NCBI RefSeq assembly: GCF_021730395.1
Contig: NC_069368.1
Coordinates: forward strand, 11,178,001 to 11,242,000
Origin: Mercenaria mercenaria
Taxonomy: Eukaryota > Mollusca > Bivalvia > Venerida > Veneridae
Reading direction: 5' to 3'
Length of the DNA stretch: 64,000 nt
Shown here: one piece after another, positions 34,472 through 45,285 of the stretch
How positions within the stretch are numbered: the stretch's first letter is position 1
Layout of the letters: the number at the start of each line of letters is the position of its first letter
The notes under the pieces: generated by a model
Seen by the model: only the letters and a program-made list of their open reading frames with translations
Database searches by the model: none
What the model was told of the DNA's origin: nothing
Program-made: the position numbers and the translations under genes

Positions 34472-37400
34472 TAAGGATGTAGGAGCGAATTTTAAAGGTT
34501 ATAACACACTAAATAGTTGTTGTTCTTTATTCTATATAAAATTGACCTATTTCCAATGACCGCAGCACACATCAGGACCCATTTTAAATTTCTGTAACTT
34601 ACATTTTCTTGAAGAATATTGTCAGTGCTAACTAAAAATCAAAAGAAAAGTGGGGGTCATGTTTGATGCAAGAAAAATAATTTCAGTCAAACACACAAAC
34701 TGCAAAATCAGCTAAAAAATGAGACCCCAAATTATACTGGTGGTGTATGATCTAAGTTTCCATGAAAAATTTTGTCATGGTGTTATTTCATGATCAAAAT
34801 GCTATCTTCATGTCAAGCATAGATCTGTCATGTGATTTTACCAAAAAAATTGCAAAGAAAATAAGGAAAATAGCTCTACACAGCGAAAAAACTGAGGACT
34901 ATTTGTATCCGCCATTATGCGACTACCATTTTTTTCGCGCCATTTTTCTATTTAGTGTCTGTATGCCTATAAGAAAAACTTTTTTCTCTGACAGTGTGCC
35001 AATTTCATTTGAAATGTACAAGAAACCCAAATGCATGAAGAAATCCAAGGTTTTAGCTTGATATCAACAGTTTCCAGGTTTTTATGGCATTTTCAGTACC
35101 ATAAGACAAAGCGTCAGATTTTGTCAAAAATAGCTGTCGCGACATAATGTTGAAGCAGTTACCCTAAATTCAGCCTTGTTTTGCCCTGTTTTGACATTTT
35201 CTACTCTGATCTGCATGCAAATTACACATTTAAACTGTTATATATCTTCACTTTTACCTCTGATGGACAGAAAATAGCAATCAGTAGCCTATAAATATGC
35301 AGTTTATGAAAAAAATACACCCAAAACAGTGAAAATGTGATATTTTTGGGTTTTATCCTCATTTTCAACAAAATTGCCATTAATTTGTCATTTTCTACCA
35401 AATTCTAATCAAACTAGCCCCTTTCCACCATTATCTGGCCAGATTTCATTTTTTACCAATGTCATCTTATAAGAAAAACTTTTTTCTCTGACAGTGTGCC
35501 AATTTCATTTGAAATGTACAAGAAACCCAAATGCATGAAGAAATCCAAGGTTTTAGCTTGATATCAACAGTTTCCAGGTTTTTATGGCATTTTCAGTACC
35601 ATAAGACAAAGCGTCAGATTTTGTCAAAAATAGCTGTCGCGACATAATGTTGAAGCAGTTACCCTAAATTCAGCCTTGTTTTGCCCTGTTTTGACATTTT
35701 CTACTCTGATCTGCATGCAAATTACACATTTAAACTGTTATATATCTTCACTTTTACCTCTGATGGACAGAAAATAGCAATCAGTAGCCTATAAATATGC
35801 AGTTTATGAAAAAAATACACCCAAAACAGTGAAAATGTGATATTTTTGAGTTTTATCCTCATTTTCAACAAAATTGCCATTAATTTGTCATTTTCTATCA
35901 AATTCTAATCAAACTAGCCCCTTTCCACCATTATCTGGCCAGATTTCATTTTTTACCAATGTCATCTTATAGGTTATAACACACTAAATAGTTGTTGTTC
36001 TTTATTCTATATAAAATTGACCTATTTCCAATGACCGCAGCACACATCAGGACCCATTTTAAATTTCTGTAACTTACATTTTCTTGAAGAATATTGTCAG
36101 TGCTAACTAAAAATCAAAAGAAAAGTGGGGGTCATGTTTGATGCAAGAAAAATAATTTCAGTCAAACACACAAACTGCAAAATCAGCTAAAAAATGAGAC
36201 CCCAAATTATACTGGTGGTGTATGATCTAAGTTTCCATGAAAAATTTTGTCATGGTGTTATTTCATGATCAAAATGCTATCTTCATGTCAAGCATAGATC
36301 TGTCATGTGATTTTACCAAAGAAATTGCAAAGAAAATAAGGAAAATAGCTCTACACAGCGAAAAAACTGAGGACTATTTGTATCCGCCATTATGCGACTA
36401 CCATTTTTTTCGCGCCATTTTTCAATTTAGTGTCTGTATGCCTATAAGAAAAACTTTTTTCTCTGACAGTGTGCCAATTTCATTTGAAATGTACAAGAAA
36501 CCCAAATGCATGAAGAAATCCAAGGTTTTAGCTTGATATCAACAGTTTCCAGGTTTTTATGGCATTTTCAGTACCATAAGACAAAGCGTCAGATTTTGTC
36601 AAAAATAGCTGTTGCGACATAATGTTGAAGCAGTTACCCTAAATTCAGCGTTGTTTTGCCCTGTTTTGACATTTTCTACTCTGATCTGCATGCAAATTAC
36701 ACATTTAAACTGTTATATATCTTCACTTTTACCTCTGATGGACAGAAAATAGCAATCAGTAGCCTATAAATATGCAGTTTATGAAAAAAATACACCCAAA
36801 ACAGTGAAAATGTGATATTTTTGAGTTTTATCCTCATTTTCAACAAAATTGCCATTAATTTGTCATTTTCTATCAAATTCTAATCAAACTAGCCCCTTTC
36901 CACCATTATCTGGCCAGATTTCATTTTTTACCAATGTCATCTTATAGGTTATAACACACTAAATAGTTGTTGTTCTTTATTCTATATAAAATTGACCTAT
37001 TTCCAATGACCGCAGCACACATCAGGACCCATTTTAAATTTCTGTAACTTACATTTTCTTGAAGAATATTGTCAGTGCTAACTAAAAATCAAAAGAAAAG
37101 TGGGGTCATGTTTGATGCAAGAAAAATAATTTCAGTCAAACACACAAACTGCAAAATCAGCTAAAAAATGAGACCCCAAATTATACTGGTGGTGTATGAT
37201 CTAAGTTTCCATGAAAAATTTTGTCATGGTGTTATTTCATGATCAAAATGCTATCTTCATGTCAAGCATAGATCTGTCATGTGATTTTACCAAAAAAATT
37301 GCAAAGAAAATAAGGAAAATAGCTCTACACAGCGAAAAAACTGAGGACTATTTGTATCCGCCATTATGCGACTACCATTTTTTTTCGCGCCATTTTTCTA

Positions 37401-38300
37401 TTTAGTGTCTGTATGCCTCTAACGTTAAGAATTTTTTCATACTCTGTGAGCTTGAAGAACATTAGTTTCTAAGACAAACAAGAGAAGAAAAAAAACACAA
37501 GTATATTTTTATAGGGCATTTTCTTCACCCACTAAGCATTTCTGAAATTTTGTAAAATTGAAACAATGGTGGTACTTTATAAAATATACAATATCCCATT
37601 TAATGTTACAGGGATTTTATGTCTTACAGGTTAATATGAATACAAGGTGATATCAGTATCATATAGTCATAAATGTCACAAACAAATCTCTTTCATTTTT
37701 ACATGTTGACATAATTACCCCACCCACTTTATTTTCAATGGAAAAAATGTATTTAGATCTACAAAAAAAAATTGACGGTAAGATTTTCAAAATATTTTGC
37801 AGTTTTAATGACACACAAAAATGCTTCAAAACGGAAAGAAAAAAGATTGGGGTCACCGTGCAACTAAGAGATTTATTAAGAAAAAAACTGTTAAAATCTG
37901 GTGAATTTTGATATTTTTTGTTCTTTTTGTTTTAATCTATATTTTCTAGATAAAATAAAGTACTATCTTGAAAACTTTTATTTCAATTATAGCTTATCGT
38001 TATATGTATCAGTCAGGAAAATATCAAAGTCAAAAATGGTCTACTTTCATAGATATTTGAAATTACCTACCCCTACACCATTGTAAATCTTACATCAATT
38101 TTAGGCAAATGTCAGCCAAAAATAAGGGTGAAATTTTTTTTTTCGCAAAAATTAGAATCTTATTGGTTAAATGGTACATTATTAGTCATATTTTGATTAT
38201 TTAGCGTTAATTTTTGGCAAAACTTTTGATAGAAAGCAGTAATAGAAGAAATATTTTTCAAAATGGCAGATATCCAGAAAAAGACGCTCGTACATCCTTA
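34472..38300. mobile_element. Possible TIR element enclosing the modular array
   Basis: TAAGGATGTAGGAGCG at 34472-34487 is mirrored by CGCTCGTACATCCTTA at 38285-38300 (15 of 16 bases in inverse). With TA as target duplication the ends would be AGGATGTA(C/G)GAGCG. The inside holds the array plus 0.87 kb of AT-rich DNA and no transposase. However, old array relatives continue directly outside the right end, so the inverted repeats may belong to the repeat family itself. Confidence 0.4.
34497..37418 (+). repeat. Modular tandem array (L-R-R-L-R-L), unit about 975 bp
   Basis: Two modules alternate. L is about 475 bp and starts GGTTATAACACACTAAATAG; R is 500 bp and starts AAGAAAAACTTTTTTCTCTG. L1 34497-34970, R1 34971-35470, R2 35471-35970, L2 35972 to about 36446, R3 to 36946, L3 36947-37418. 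The copies are almost identical, so amplification is recent. Every join falls at a CTTATA/CCTATA motif, and L3 breaks off at the point where R would start. A 99-residue frame is carried in the L-to-R span but shows no known domain. Confidence 0.9.
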
Positions 38301-39400
38301 AGGCTGTACTGTAGTAAATAAATTTGTTATATAATATTATATAAAGTTAACAATCTTCGGAGAGCTGTAACACATGGCCAGGCCCGTTTTAAAAAAGAAT
38401 TATTAGCCTTATGTTTTTAAATGACCTATAAACCACCAAAAAACAACAAGAAAAGTAGTTTAGTACTATTGTTCTTATCAGGAAAAGTGGCTTTCTGTAA
38501 TAGTGGAAGTTTCATTTATATAGTAACAGTAGCTTATTTGCATGAAAAGTACCAAGTTTCAGTTTGATAAAATCATTTTTCAAGGTTAAATGGCATTTTC
38601 AGTAACACCTGTCACTGCTGCAATTTTCTTCAAAAATACTTGTCGCGACACAAGTTTTAACCCTTTCTCCTAGTTGGAGCTTATTTTTCTAGTCAATTCT
38701 TCTATTTTGTTCTCAAGTATGCAAGAAAATAACACGTAAATACTGTTAAATATACAAATTCTCTACTCTGATAACTATGAATAGGTTATATTTAGACTCT
38801 GAATATGCATTTTTTTTAAAAAAGTGAAAATGTGACTTTTTGGGGATTTTTCACAATTCTTGCAACAAATTCAATGAAATGTTCATTTTCTATCAAATTT
38901 AACCAAAACAGCCCATATACACCTATATCTGGACAAATCTCAATTTTTACCTATGTTGATGTTATAGGCTGTACAGAAGTAAATAAATTTGCTATTATGT
39001 TCTATATAAAATGAACCATCTTTGGAGAGCTGTAACACATAGCCAAATCCATTTTAATAAACGACTTACTAGCCTCATATACTTAAATGACTTATAAACC
39101 ACCAAAATTAACAAGAAAAGTAGGGGTCATCTTCTAATAGATATTTCGTGTCTGATAGGTCAATATGGAATATCTTCTGACTGCTAAAATGTTGCTATGA
39201 ACACAAGAGTAATAAGGTTGTTAACATTTCTATAAATGCTAAGCATCTCCTTGAAAATGCTACAGAAAATGTAAAGTATAGGTCCGCAATGAAATAAAAC
39301 CAGGAACTGTCTTACATAAAACATGAAAATGCCACTTTAACTGGGAAAACATTGAGGATTTTTCTTTCCATCATTATCTGACTAGCCCGGAAATGCTGCT
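38301..39400 (+). repeat. Old diverged copies of the same modular family
   Basis: Two diverged L-type starts, AGGCTGTACTGTAGTAAATA (38301) and AGGCTGTACAGAAGTAAATA (38967), each follow the module-join position. Between them is an R-type body recognisable by GGCATTTTCAGTA and TGTCGCGACA. The spacing is 667 bp, so it is shortened compared with the 975-bp unit. Confidence 0.6.
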
Positions 39401-39404
39401 TGAT

Positions 39405-39701
39405 TAGGCCTAAAAGATTCTTTGTTTCCGGTAACATGCTCGAAAAAAATAGGGTGGGTAGGTCGGAATTCTTTTTTTTTAACTTTTCTTTTTTATTAAG
39501 AGACTTTTCGGAAATTATTTTTGTGTCAAATTATTTTTATGCCTTTAGAGCATCAGTAAGTTGATTTCTAACATCACTGACCATGTTTAAAGCATAGAAA
39601 GTGCAGAAAAAATATTCTCCACGGCCATAAAAACATTTAGGGTCGGGCCAAAAATTTAGGGTGTGTCGGGATACCGGAAACAAACAATTTTTTACGCCTT
39701 A
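39405..39701. mobile_element. MITE with about 28-bp inverted ends and TA duplication
   Basis: The left end TAGGCCTAAAAGATTCTTTG leads into TTTCCGGTA. The right end, reverse-complemented, is TAAGGCGTAAAAAATTGTTTG (first 20 bases match closely) leading into TTTCCGGTA. The 297-bp interior has GGGTGGGTAGGTCGG and its near-inverse. It is non-coding. Confidence 0.65.
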
Positions 39702-39934
39702 CCTATTAAGTACTATTGTTCCTTAAGATCAATTTTATTATTAAAATATGAACCATCTGAAGACTTTTAAGAAATTTCAAGGAACTGGACTCCAGATTTG
39801 GCAAAAAAGACCATTCTTTAAAATTGAACCTCGGTCATATCATAAACATTAGAACATGAATTTTTGTATATACACTATTAAAAATGCTAAATCGAGTAAA
39901 AGACTGTCTTTAACGAACCCTGATTGCAACGGCA

Positions 39935-40310
39935 ATAAAAACTTAACTACCATGATCTTGACCAATACACCACGGAGGAATTGCGTACTTAACGATTTCC
40001 ATGATCAAGTGAGGATCTGACAATTGTTATGTAGACGTATGCTTTAACCTCAAGGTAGGTGCAGCTTGAGAGGATTCTCCTTACAAAACACAATGCATGT
40101 TTTTCGTTTGGTGGCAGGGTTGTTTTGCGTCTTCCATTGCAAGTACCCACTAACTACCACGCCTAGGTGATTGCTATTATCTGCATACTGGAGGGTTTCA
40201 TCACGAAGAGTGTTCTGGAAGTCAGCTCTATGCTGACGGTCGTTGCAGATGCGTAGAGAACTAGATGTACACTTGGTAGGGTAAACTGCATTTGCAAGTT
40301 TCCCTTCCAA
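39935..40310 (-). pseudogene. LINE reverse-transcriptase C-terminal fragment
   Basis: On the minus strand the frame reads NAVYPTKCTSSSLRI, ETLQYADNSNHLGVVVSGYL, QWKTQNNPATKRKT and KLHLP. It then continues through an in-frame break as AYVYITIVRSSLDH. This order (NP.KC....I, YLGV.I...L.W..HI, ATK.A......RNL, AY..LVRP.LEY) is the thumb-side end of a non-LTR reverse transcriptase of the jockey/CR1 type. It is too short and interrupted to be active. Confidence 0.65.
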
Positions 40311-40942
40311 CGTCTACATGACTTTTTTTTAAAACGTCAGCGCCATGCTGTCTCCTGATGAAATGGAAGACCTAGTTGTTACCAACAGCTCAATACAATT
40401 AATGTTCTGTTTAAACTAAGTTTCTGTAACATATTTTTTTAACTTTTGGGTTCACTTTCCAAGATCCAGATGTAAGTTACACATCATTCCTAAGGTCTCC
40501 ATAGCTAGAAGTACTTTTGAAATATTAAGATTTTTTTCATAATTTAGACTTTATAACCAAAGATCGTTAATTCTAGCCTATGAACAATGAGATTTTAAAA
40601 AATTGATATAAAAAAGTATAGAATTTTCAATGCAGAATAAACATCAATATTTTTTAATATAAATTCAAAATAAAAAAAAAGACGCAGTTGGAATTAAGAT
40701 GTTATGCGGTGTACATCCCATCTAGACGATGACGATTAACGACACTAAAACTAAAGTCATATCAGTTATTATTAGTTTTAGTTTGTATACTGTTATAATA
40801 ATAGAGATATGTAATCCAAAAACAGCAATATAGTATCATAATATTAGTTTTATTTAACTTGAGCTTTCGGTGACAAAAACATCAAATCATTTTAACAAAA
40901 ACTAATTATCCCTATTAAAATCAAAGCCTTGACATGTCTGGT

Positions 40943-41315
40943 GGTTGCGGGTTTTGCTAGAGTTATTTTCATTTTAAATGCCAATCTATAAATATACATG
41001 TATAAGATACAAATACTAATGTGCCTCATATCTAAGATAAACTCTGCTTGACCTTACATGAACAGCTGGAAGTCAGTGATGTAATCATAGGCTGTAATAC
41101 CTAATCATTGACAGATCTTATATAATCTAAATGGCCAGTGTGAATGGATAGAGGATGAATAAGAACTGCTTGATCATTGATAATTCATCCGCATTGTTCA
41201 TGAATGGGACTACTTTGTGTAGCACATGAACATGGATGTGATTTGGAATCAAATAAAGATGCTACATGATTGTCAGAAATACACTTAACTTTGGTAGCGG
41301 GATAAACCCGCAACC
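40943..41315. mobile_element. Possible MITE with 'GGTTGCGGGTTT' ends
   Basis: GGTTGCGGGTTTTGCTAGAG at the left is matched by AGCGGGATAAACCCGCAACC at the right (inverse, one small insertion). It is about 370 bp, non-coding. The target duplication is not clear. Confidence 0.4.
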
Positions 41316-43007
41316 AAAAATCATTCACATAGCGTGACGTATTATTAAATAAAATCTATAAAAAAAAGATCCTTCAAAAGTATAGAATGCAGCTAAACAC
41401 AATAATGGGAATATGAAAATCAATCTCCTGTCCTAACGATACATCTCAAACAAGACATATATGTTGTTCAATAACAAAGAAATGGCTTTACAAACATTGT
41501 CACAAGTGCGCATGGTACTTACGTATGCTAGTAGCAAAAGAAATCTTTATTTAAATATAGCATCCTCCCAAGCTAAGGTCATTTGACTTAAAACAGTTAG
41601 TTTGACAAAAGTGGGTAGTACAAAATATAATAGTTTAAATCCGTTCGTTCGAACTCGCCGACTCCGTGGACATATCTTCGAGCCATCGGTTTTTCGGCCC
41701 AGTAGCTGGGAGTTGTCATAGAAAGGTATACGAATGCATATCATATCAAGCAATTTATTAAGGAATATAGGAAAATATTATAAAATCTGATTTTATATTG
41801 TACAGGTTTATGCATATTAGTTTATACTAATTTATTTTAGCTCGATTGTGTCGAAAGCTTCAAGCTTATTTGAACCACACCCAGAGTCCGCTTCCTTGAA
41901 AAACCAGTTCTGGTGTCATATGAGAAGTCATGAACGTGATCCCAGACAATTTAATATTGTTTTGTCATTACTATTCATTAATTGGGAAAACTTTGAAAGC
42001 ATTTAGATTTTTATAATTGTTCTCCTTTAAATATTTCCTTTTCTTAACTAAAAGTGATTACACTTTAAAGGATGATGTAATTCATCCCCTGAAGTAATTT
42101 CGTTGCACAGTTTACAAAATTTATACGATTTTCATTTTTCAATAGGTTACTAGTATTTGTGATTCGTGCATTTGGACTTAAAAAAAAGATCGACCAGATC
42201 CAATGATAAAATGTTGAAATACTTTCCAAAAAAACGAAATTTTCTTTATAAACGCGAAAGATAATCATTTTCTTGAGTAACTAGCACTGCTCTCATTTTG
42301 AACAAAGAGGTCTTTAAGCATGGAGTTAACAATATTTTAAACAATGTTGTGGTAAATCTTGCTGACCTAACCAAGCAAACAAAGGTTTTCTGTCTAGGTA
42401 GTTCTTGTACTCAAAACATACATTTTGTCTAAATTTATGCAAACCTTTCTAAAACATGGTCATGATCATTGAGCAGTTAGTCAGACTCCTCTAATAATGT
42501 CTTGCGCAGATTACATGTTACGCTCCTTTACCAGCGTTGAGTATCCACTACCGTTACTTCTCCTTTACCAGCGTTGCGTATCCACTACCGTTACTTCTCA
42601 GATATGGAAATGTATTGTAATATTCGACCGATGCGTGGGAGAGTAATTACATGTATTTACCTTGTTTATTATACAACGGTTCATGAATTACAGTAACTCA
42701 ACTTTTCACGTTTATTCTTGTAAATTAGTTTTAAATAAATTACAGTTGTTTGAACGAGTAACTTGCAGTCCTATTCATCCAACTATTTCACCAGTTTCCG
42801 TGTAATATCTGAAATTTAAGAGTAAAAATGTTACAAGAACAATGCTGCTGCAATTTATCTTTTGCAGTAATGTATGTTTATATTTTACGGTAATGAATGG
42901 TATATCGTAATGAAGAAAATGCTTAAAAGATAAACTAATTTAGTTTTTCATATCAGCAATAGTAAAAACAGCAATTTTAAGACTGTAAGAGAAACTTTAT
43001 AATCACT
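41316..43007. other. Interval with no recognisable gene
   Basis: Open frames are short and none shows a familiar domain. A direct duplication of about 38 bp (CTCCTTTACCAGCGTTG... ) occurs at 42523-42600. A lone TTTTAGCTCGATTGTGTCGA at about 41836 resembles a Helitron-like 5' end without a matching 3' end. Confidence 0.4.
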
Positions 43008-44150
43008 TTTTTATGCCAGAATTGACGTATGTAATAACACTGGCTGTCCGTCCATCTGTCCATCCATTTGTCTGTCCATCTTTTAGCACCTTATTTCAGA
43101 AACTTAAGAATGATCTTCATATGTACTAGGCTCATGTGCAGTGGATGACCCTAACTGACTTGGGGCCAGAAGGTCAAAGGTCAAGGTCTCATTGGCAACT
43201 AGTACAAATAGAGGATATTACATGAGTGTCTTGTCATACTGAAACGAGTTGAATGAAATGATAAAATAAGAGGCTCTGCCGAGCATTTTATAAATTTTAT
43301 TCAACTCGTTTAAATGTGGAAAAACACAAATGTAATATTCTTTTTATGAAATGTAAGCTTTTCCTGTTGAAACATGAAAATTTCTTATTTCTTTACCTAT
43401 TACAGACCAAGTAAATTCGACCAACGTCTCCTATAAGTAAACGGCGCCACGTCAAAGCTTTATTATACTAGTGTATTATCAAATTGATGTAATGGCTTTA
43501 TTTCACTTCCACGACGTCAAACATGTGATAAAAATTACTTCAGAACACCTTGCCTAGTCTGGCTACCGACAAGATTTTTTTAATATTTACAATTCGCTTT
43601 CACTCTCTAAGCCCTAATTATCTTGTATGTATTGAGAAGAAAAGATGCACTGTTATACAAAATTTGAATGTATCAGAACTTAACTCCTTTGAATAAGACA
43701 TATTATCTGAATACAGACTGTCCTTTGATATACGATGCACAGACTTAGCAGGAACATTGCCATTATGCAGAAAATGACCCATTTTGACTTTGAGGTCAAT
43801 GGGCCAAAGGTTAAGGTCACAGTTACAGTTAATACGATACAGTTTTTTTTTCAAAAGCACGACACTGTTTGAAGTACGATCTTTAAACTTTGCAGATACA
43901 TTGCACACGGGCAATAGTTGATCTCTATTAATTTTTAGTTAACTAGATCAAAGGTCAAGGTCATAATGGCCATTGGTATGAAAAACACAAATGTTTGCGG
44001 TCAAAGGCAATGTCACTTTAATGTGTGTTTTATGTAATGGTGCTGGTTGTCAGTCCATCTGTTACCAAGTTAGTTTCTGTTCAATGACTTAAGTATGCTC
44101 TGCCCTACGAATGTTTAGGGCGTACATTGCTTCGCACATCAGTGCTCTTG
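43008..44150 (+). mobile_element. Degenerate Helitron-like element
   Basis: It begins TTTTTTATGCCAGAATTGAC with TGTCCGTCCATCTGTCCATC, carries AAAGGTCAAGGTC-type units, and ends CGCACATCAGTGCTCTTGCT. The middle (about 43236-43600) is interrupted by foreign sequence, including a small fold-back AAACGAGTTGAAT...ATTCAACTCGTTT. Confidence 0.4.
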
Positions 44151-44200
44151 CTGAAGGACGTCTTAGATAACTAAATATCTTGATATCATATTAAGTTTAA

Positions 44201-44879
44201 AGGTGGTCAATCACATTTAAACAACATTTAATGACATTTTTTACTTTTTGTATATTCTGGCAGAGAATTATTTAAGGAACAAAAAGACCGATTACATAGA
44301 GTTAGATTCCTATTTGAAATGTATATTTTATTCTTTTTATAAAATTTTGTAATTACTCCCCTTTAATATGAAAGTATATAAAAAGCTGGGTATTTCTTTA
44401 TATTTCGATACAATGTCTAGTTTTACATCTGCATTTGATAGATATATCAACTATTGAACAATCTGAACCAAAATGCAAGTTTAAAAGCTGTGTGTAGCTT
44501 CTGAATTCATTTATTTCCAATCTATCTTGGTTGCGCAACCAAGATAGGCAAAGGGAGGTAATAACAATTTTTCAAACTTGCGTTTCTAATGAATACCATC
44601 TAAATACATAATTTTTAATGCAAATATTTTACAAATATATTACAATATGTCTAATATTTATACATTTCCTTAGGCAAAGTATGTTTATCAAATTTATACT
44701 TATGATAAAATAACTCTGTCTTGGTTGGGCAACCAGGATAGGAAAATAAAAATTTTAAAAATACATCCTGTGAAAATCTAATTTGTATTCAGTGTTAATT
44801 TAACATAAATGAGTGTAAATGATCAGATGCTAAAGTTTCGAACAAATTCGTTACATGGCCAAAATCTGATTATCCACCT
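44201..44879. mobile_element. TTAA-flanked TIR element (piggyBac/Kolobok-like MITE)
   Basis: TTAA at 44197-44200 precedes AGGTGGTCAATCACATT, and the right end (inverse AGGTGGATAATCAGATT) is followed by TTAA at 44880-44883. It is 679 bp without a transposase frame. Inside is a perfect 26-nt palindrome (44522-44547) and an imperfect second version at 44716-44742. Confidence 0.65.
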
Positions 44880-45043
44880 TTAATGAAGTAATATATACCA
44901 TCCTCTGAATTAATAGCCTGCATACTGATTTTGATTTCTTTCAGAACACATTATCCGATTAAGAAAAGTTGAAGAAACAACAAACTTCTAGATTGCTTAT
45001 AATTAGTAGCATTTTTTTACTGATGAGAGCAAACACTATGTAC

Positions 45044-45285
45044 CTACCTTGTTTCGCATATAAAGCTATGGAGGGCGTTACAAACGTTGTCATTCCAGGA
45101 TGTACGTCCTTTACGGAAATGAATGACCAAACAGTTCTCGTTACCTCCCAAATTGTCTGGTTTCCCCGTCCCCCAGTGAGTGTAGTTGAACGGAATGCTG
45201 GTTCCATCACTTGTCATCCATCTCCAGTCATTCTCGTTGATGATATCAGTACCAGATATCCAATAATCTTCATCAATATGCGATC
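45044..45285 (-). CDS. C-type lectin exon 4 (last)
   Basis: It starts after TCTTTTCAAG with GA completing the split Gly and encodes the long loop region and the last three Cys, ending FICETR-stop. It contains the KPD and WND ligand/Ca2+ motifs. Confidence 0.88.

Noticed and set aside
41547-41753. Minus-strand frame of 68 codons with a GC-richer core
   Set aside because: No domain or splice partner could be found; the GC-rich patch could be regulatory but nothing supports that.
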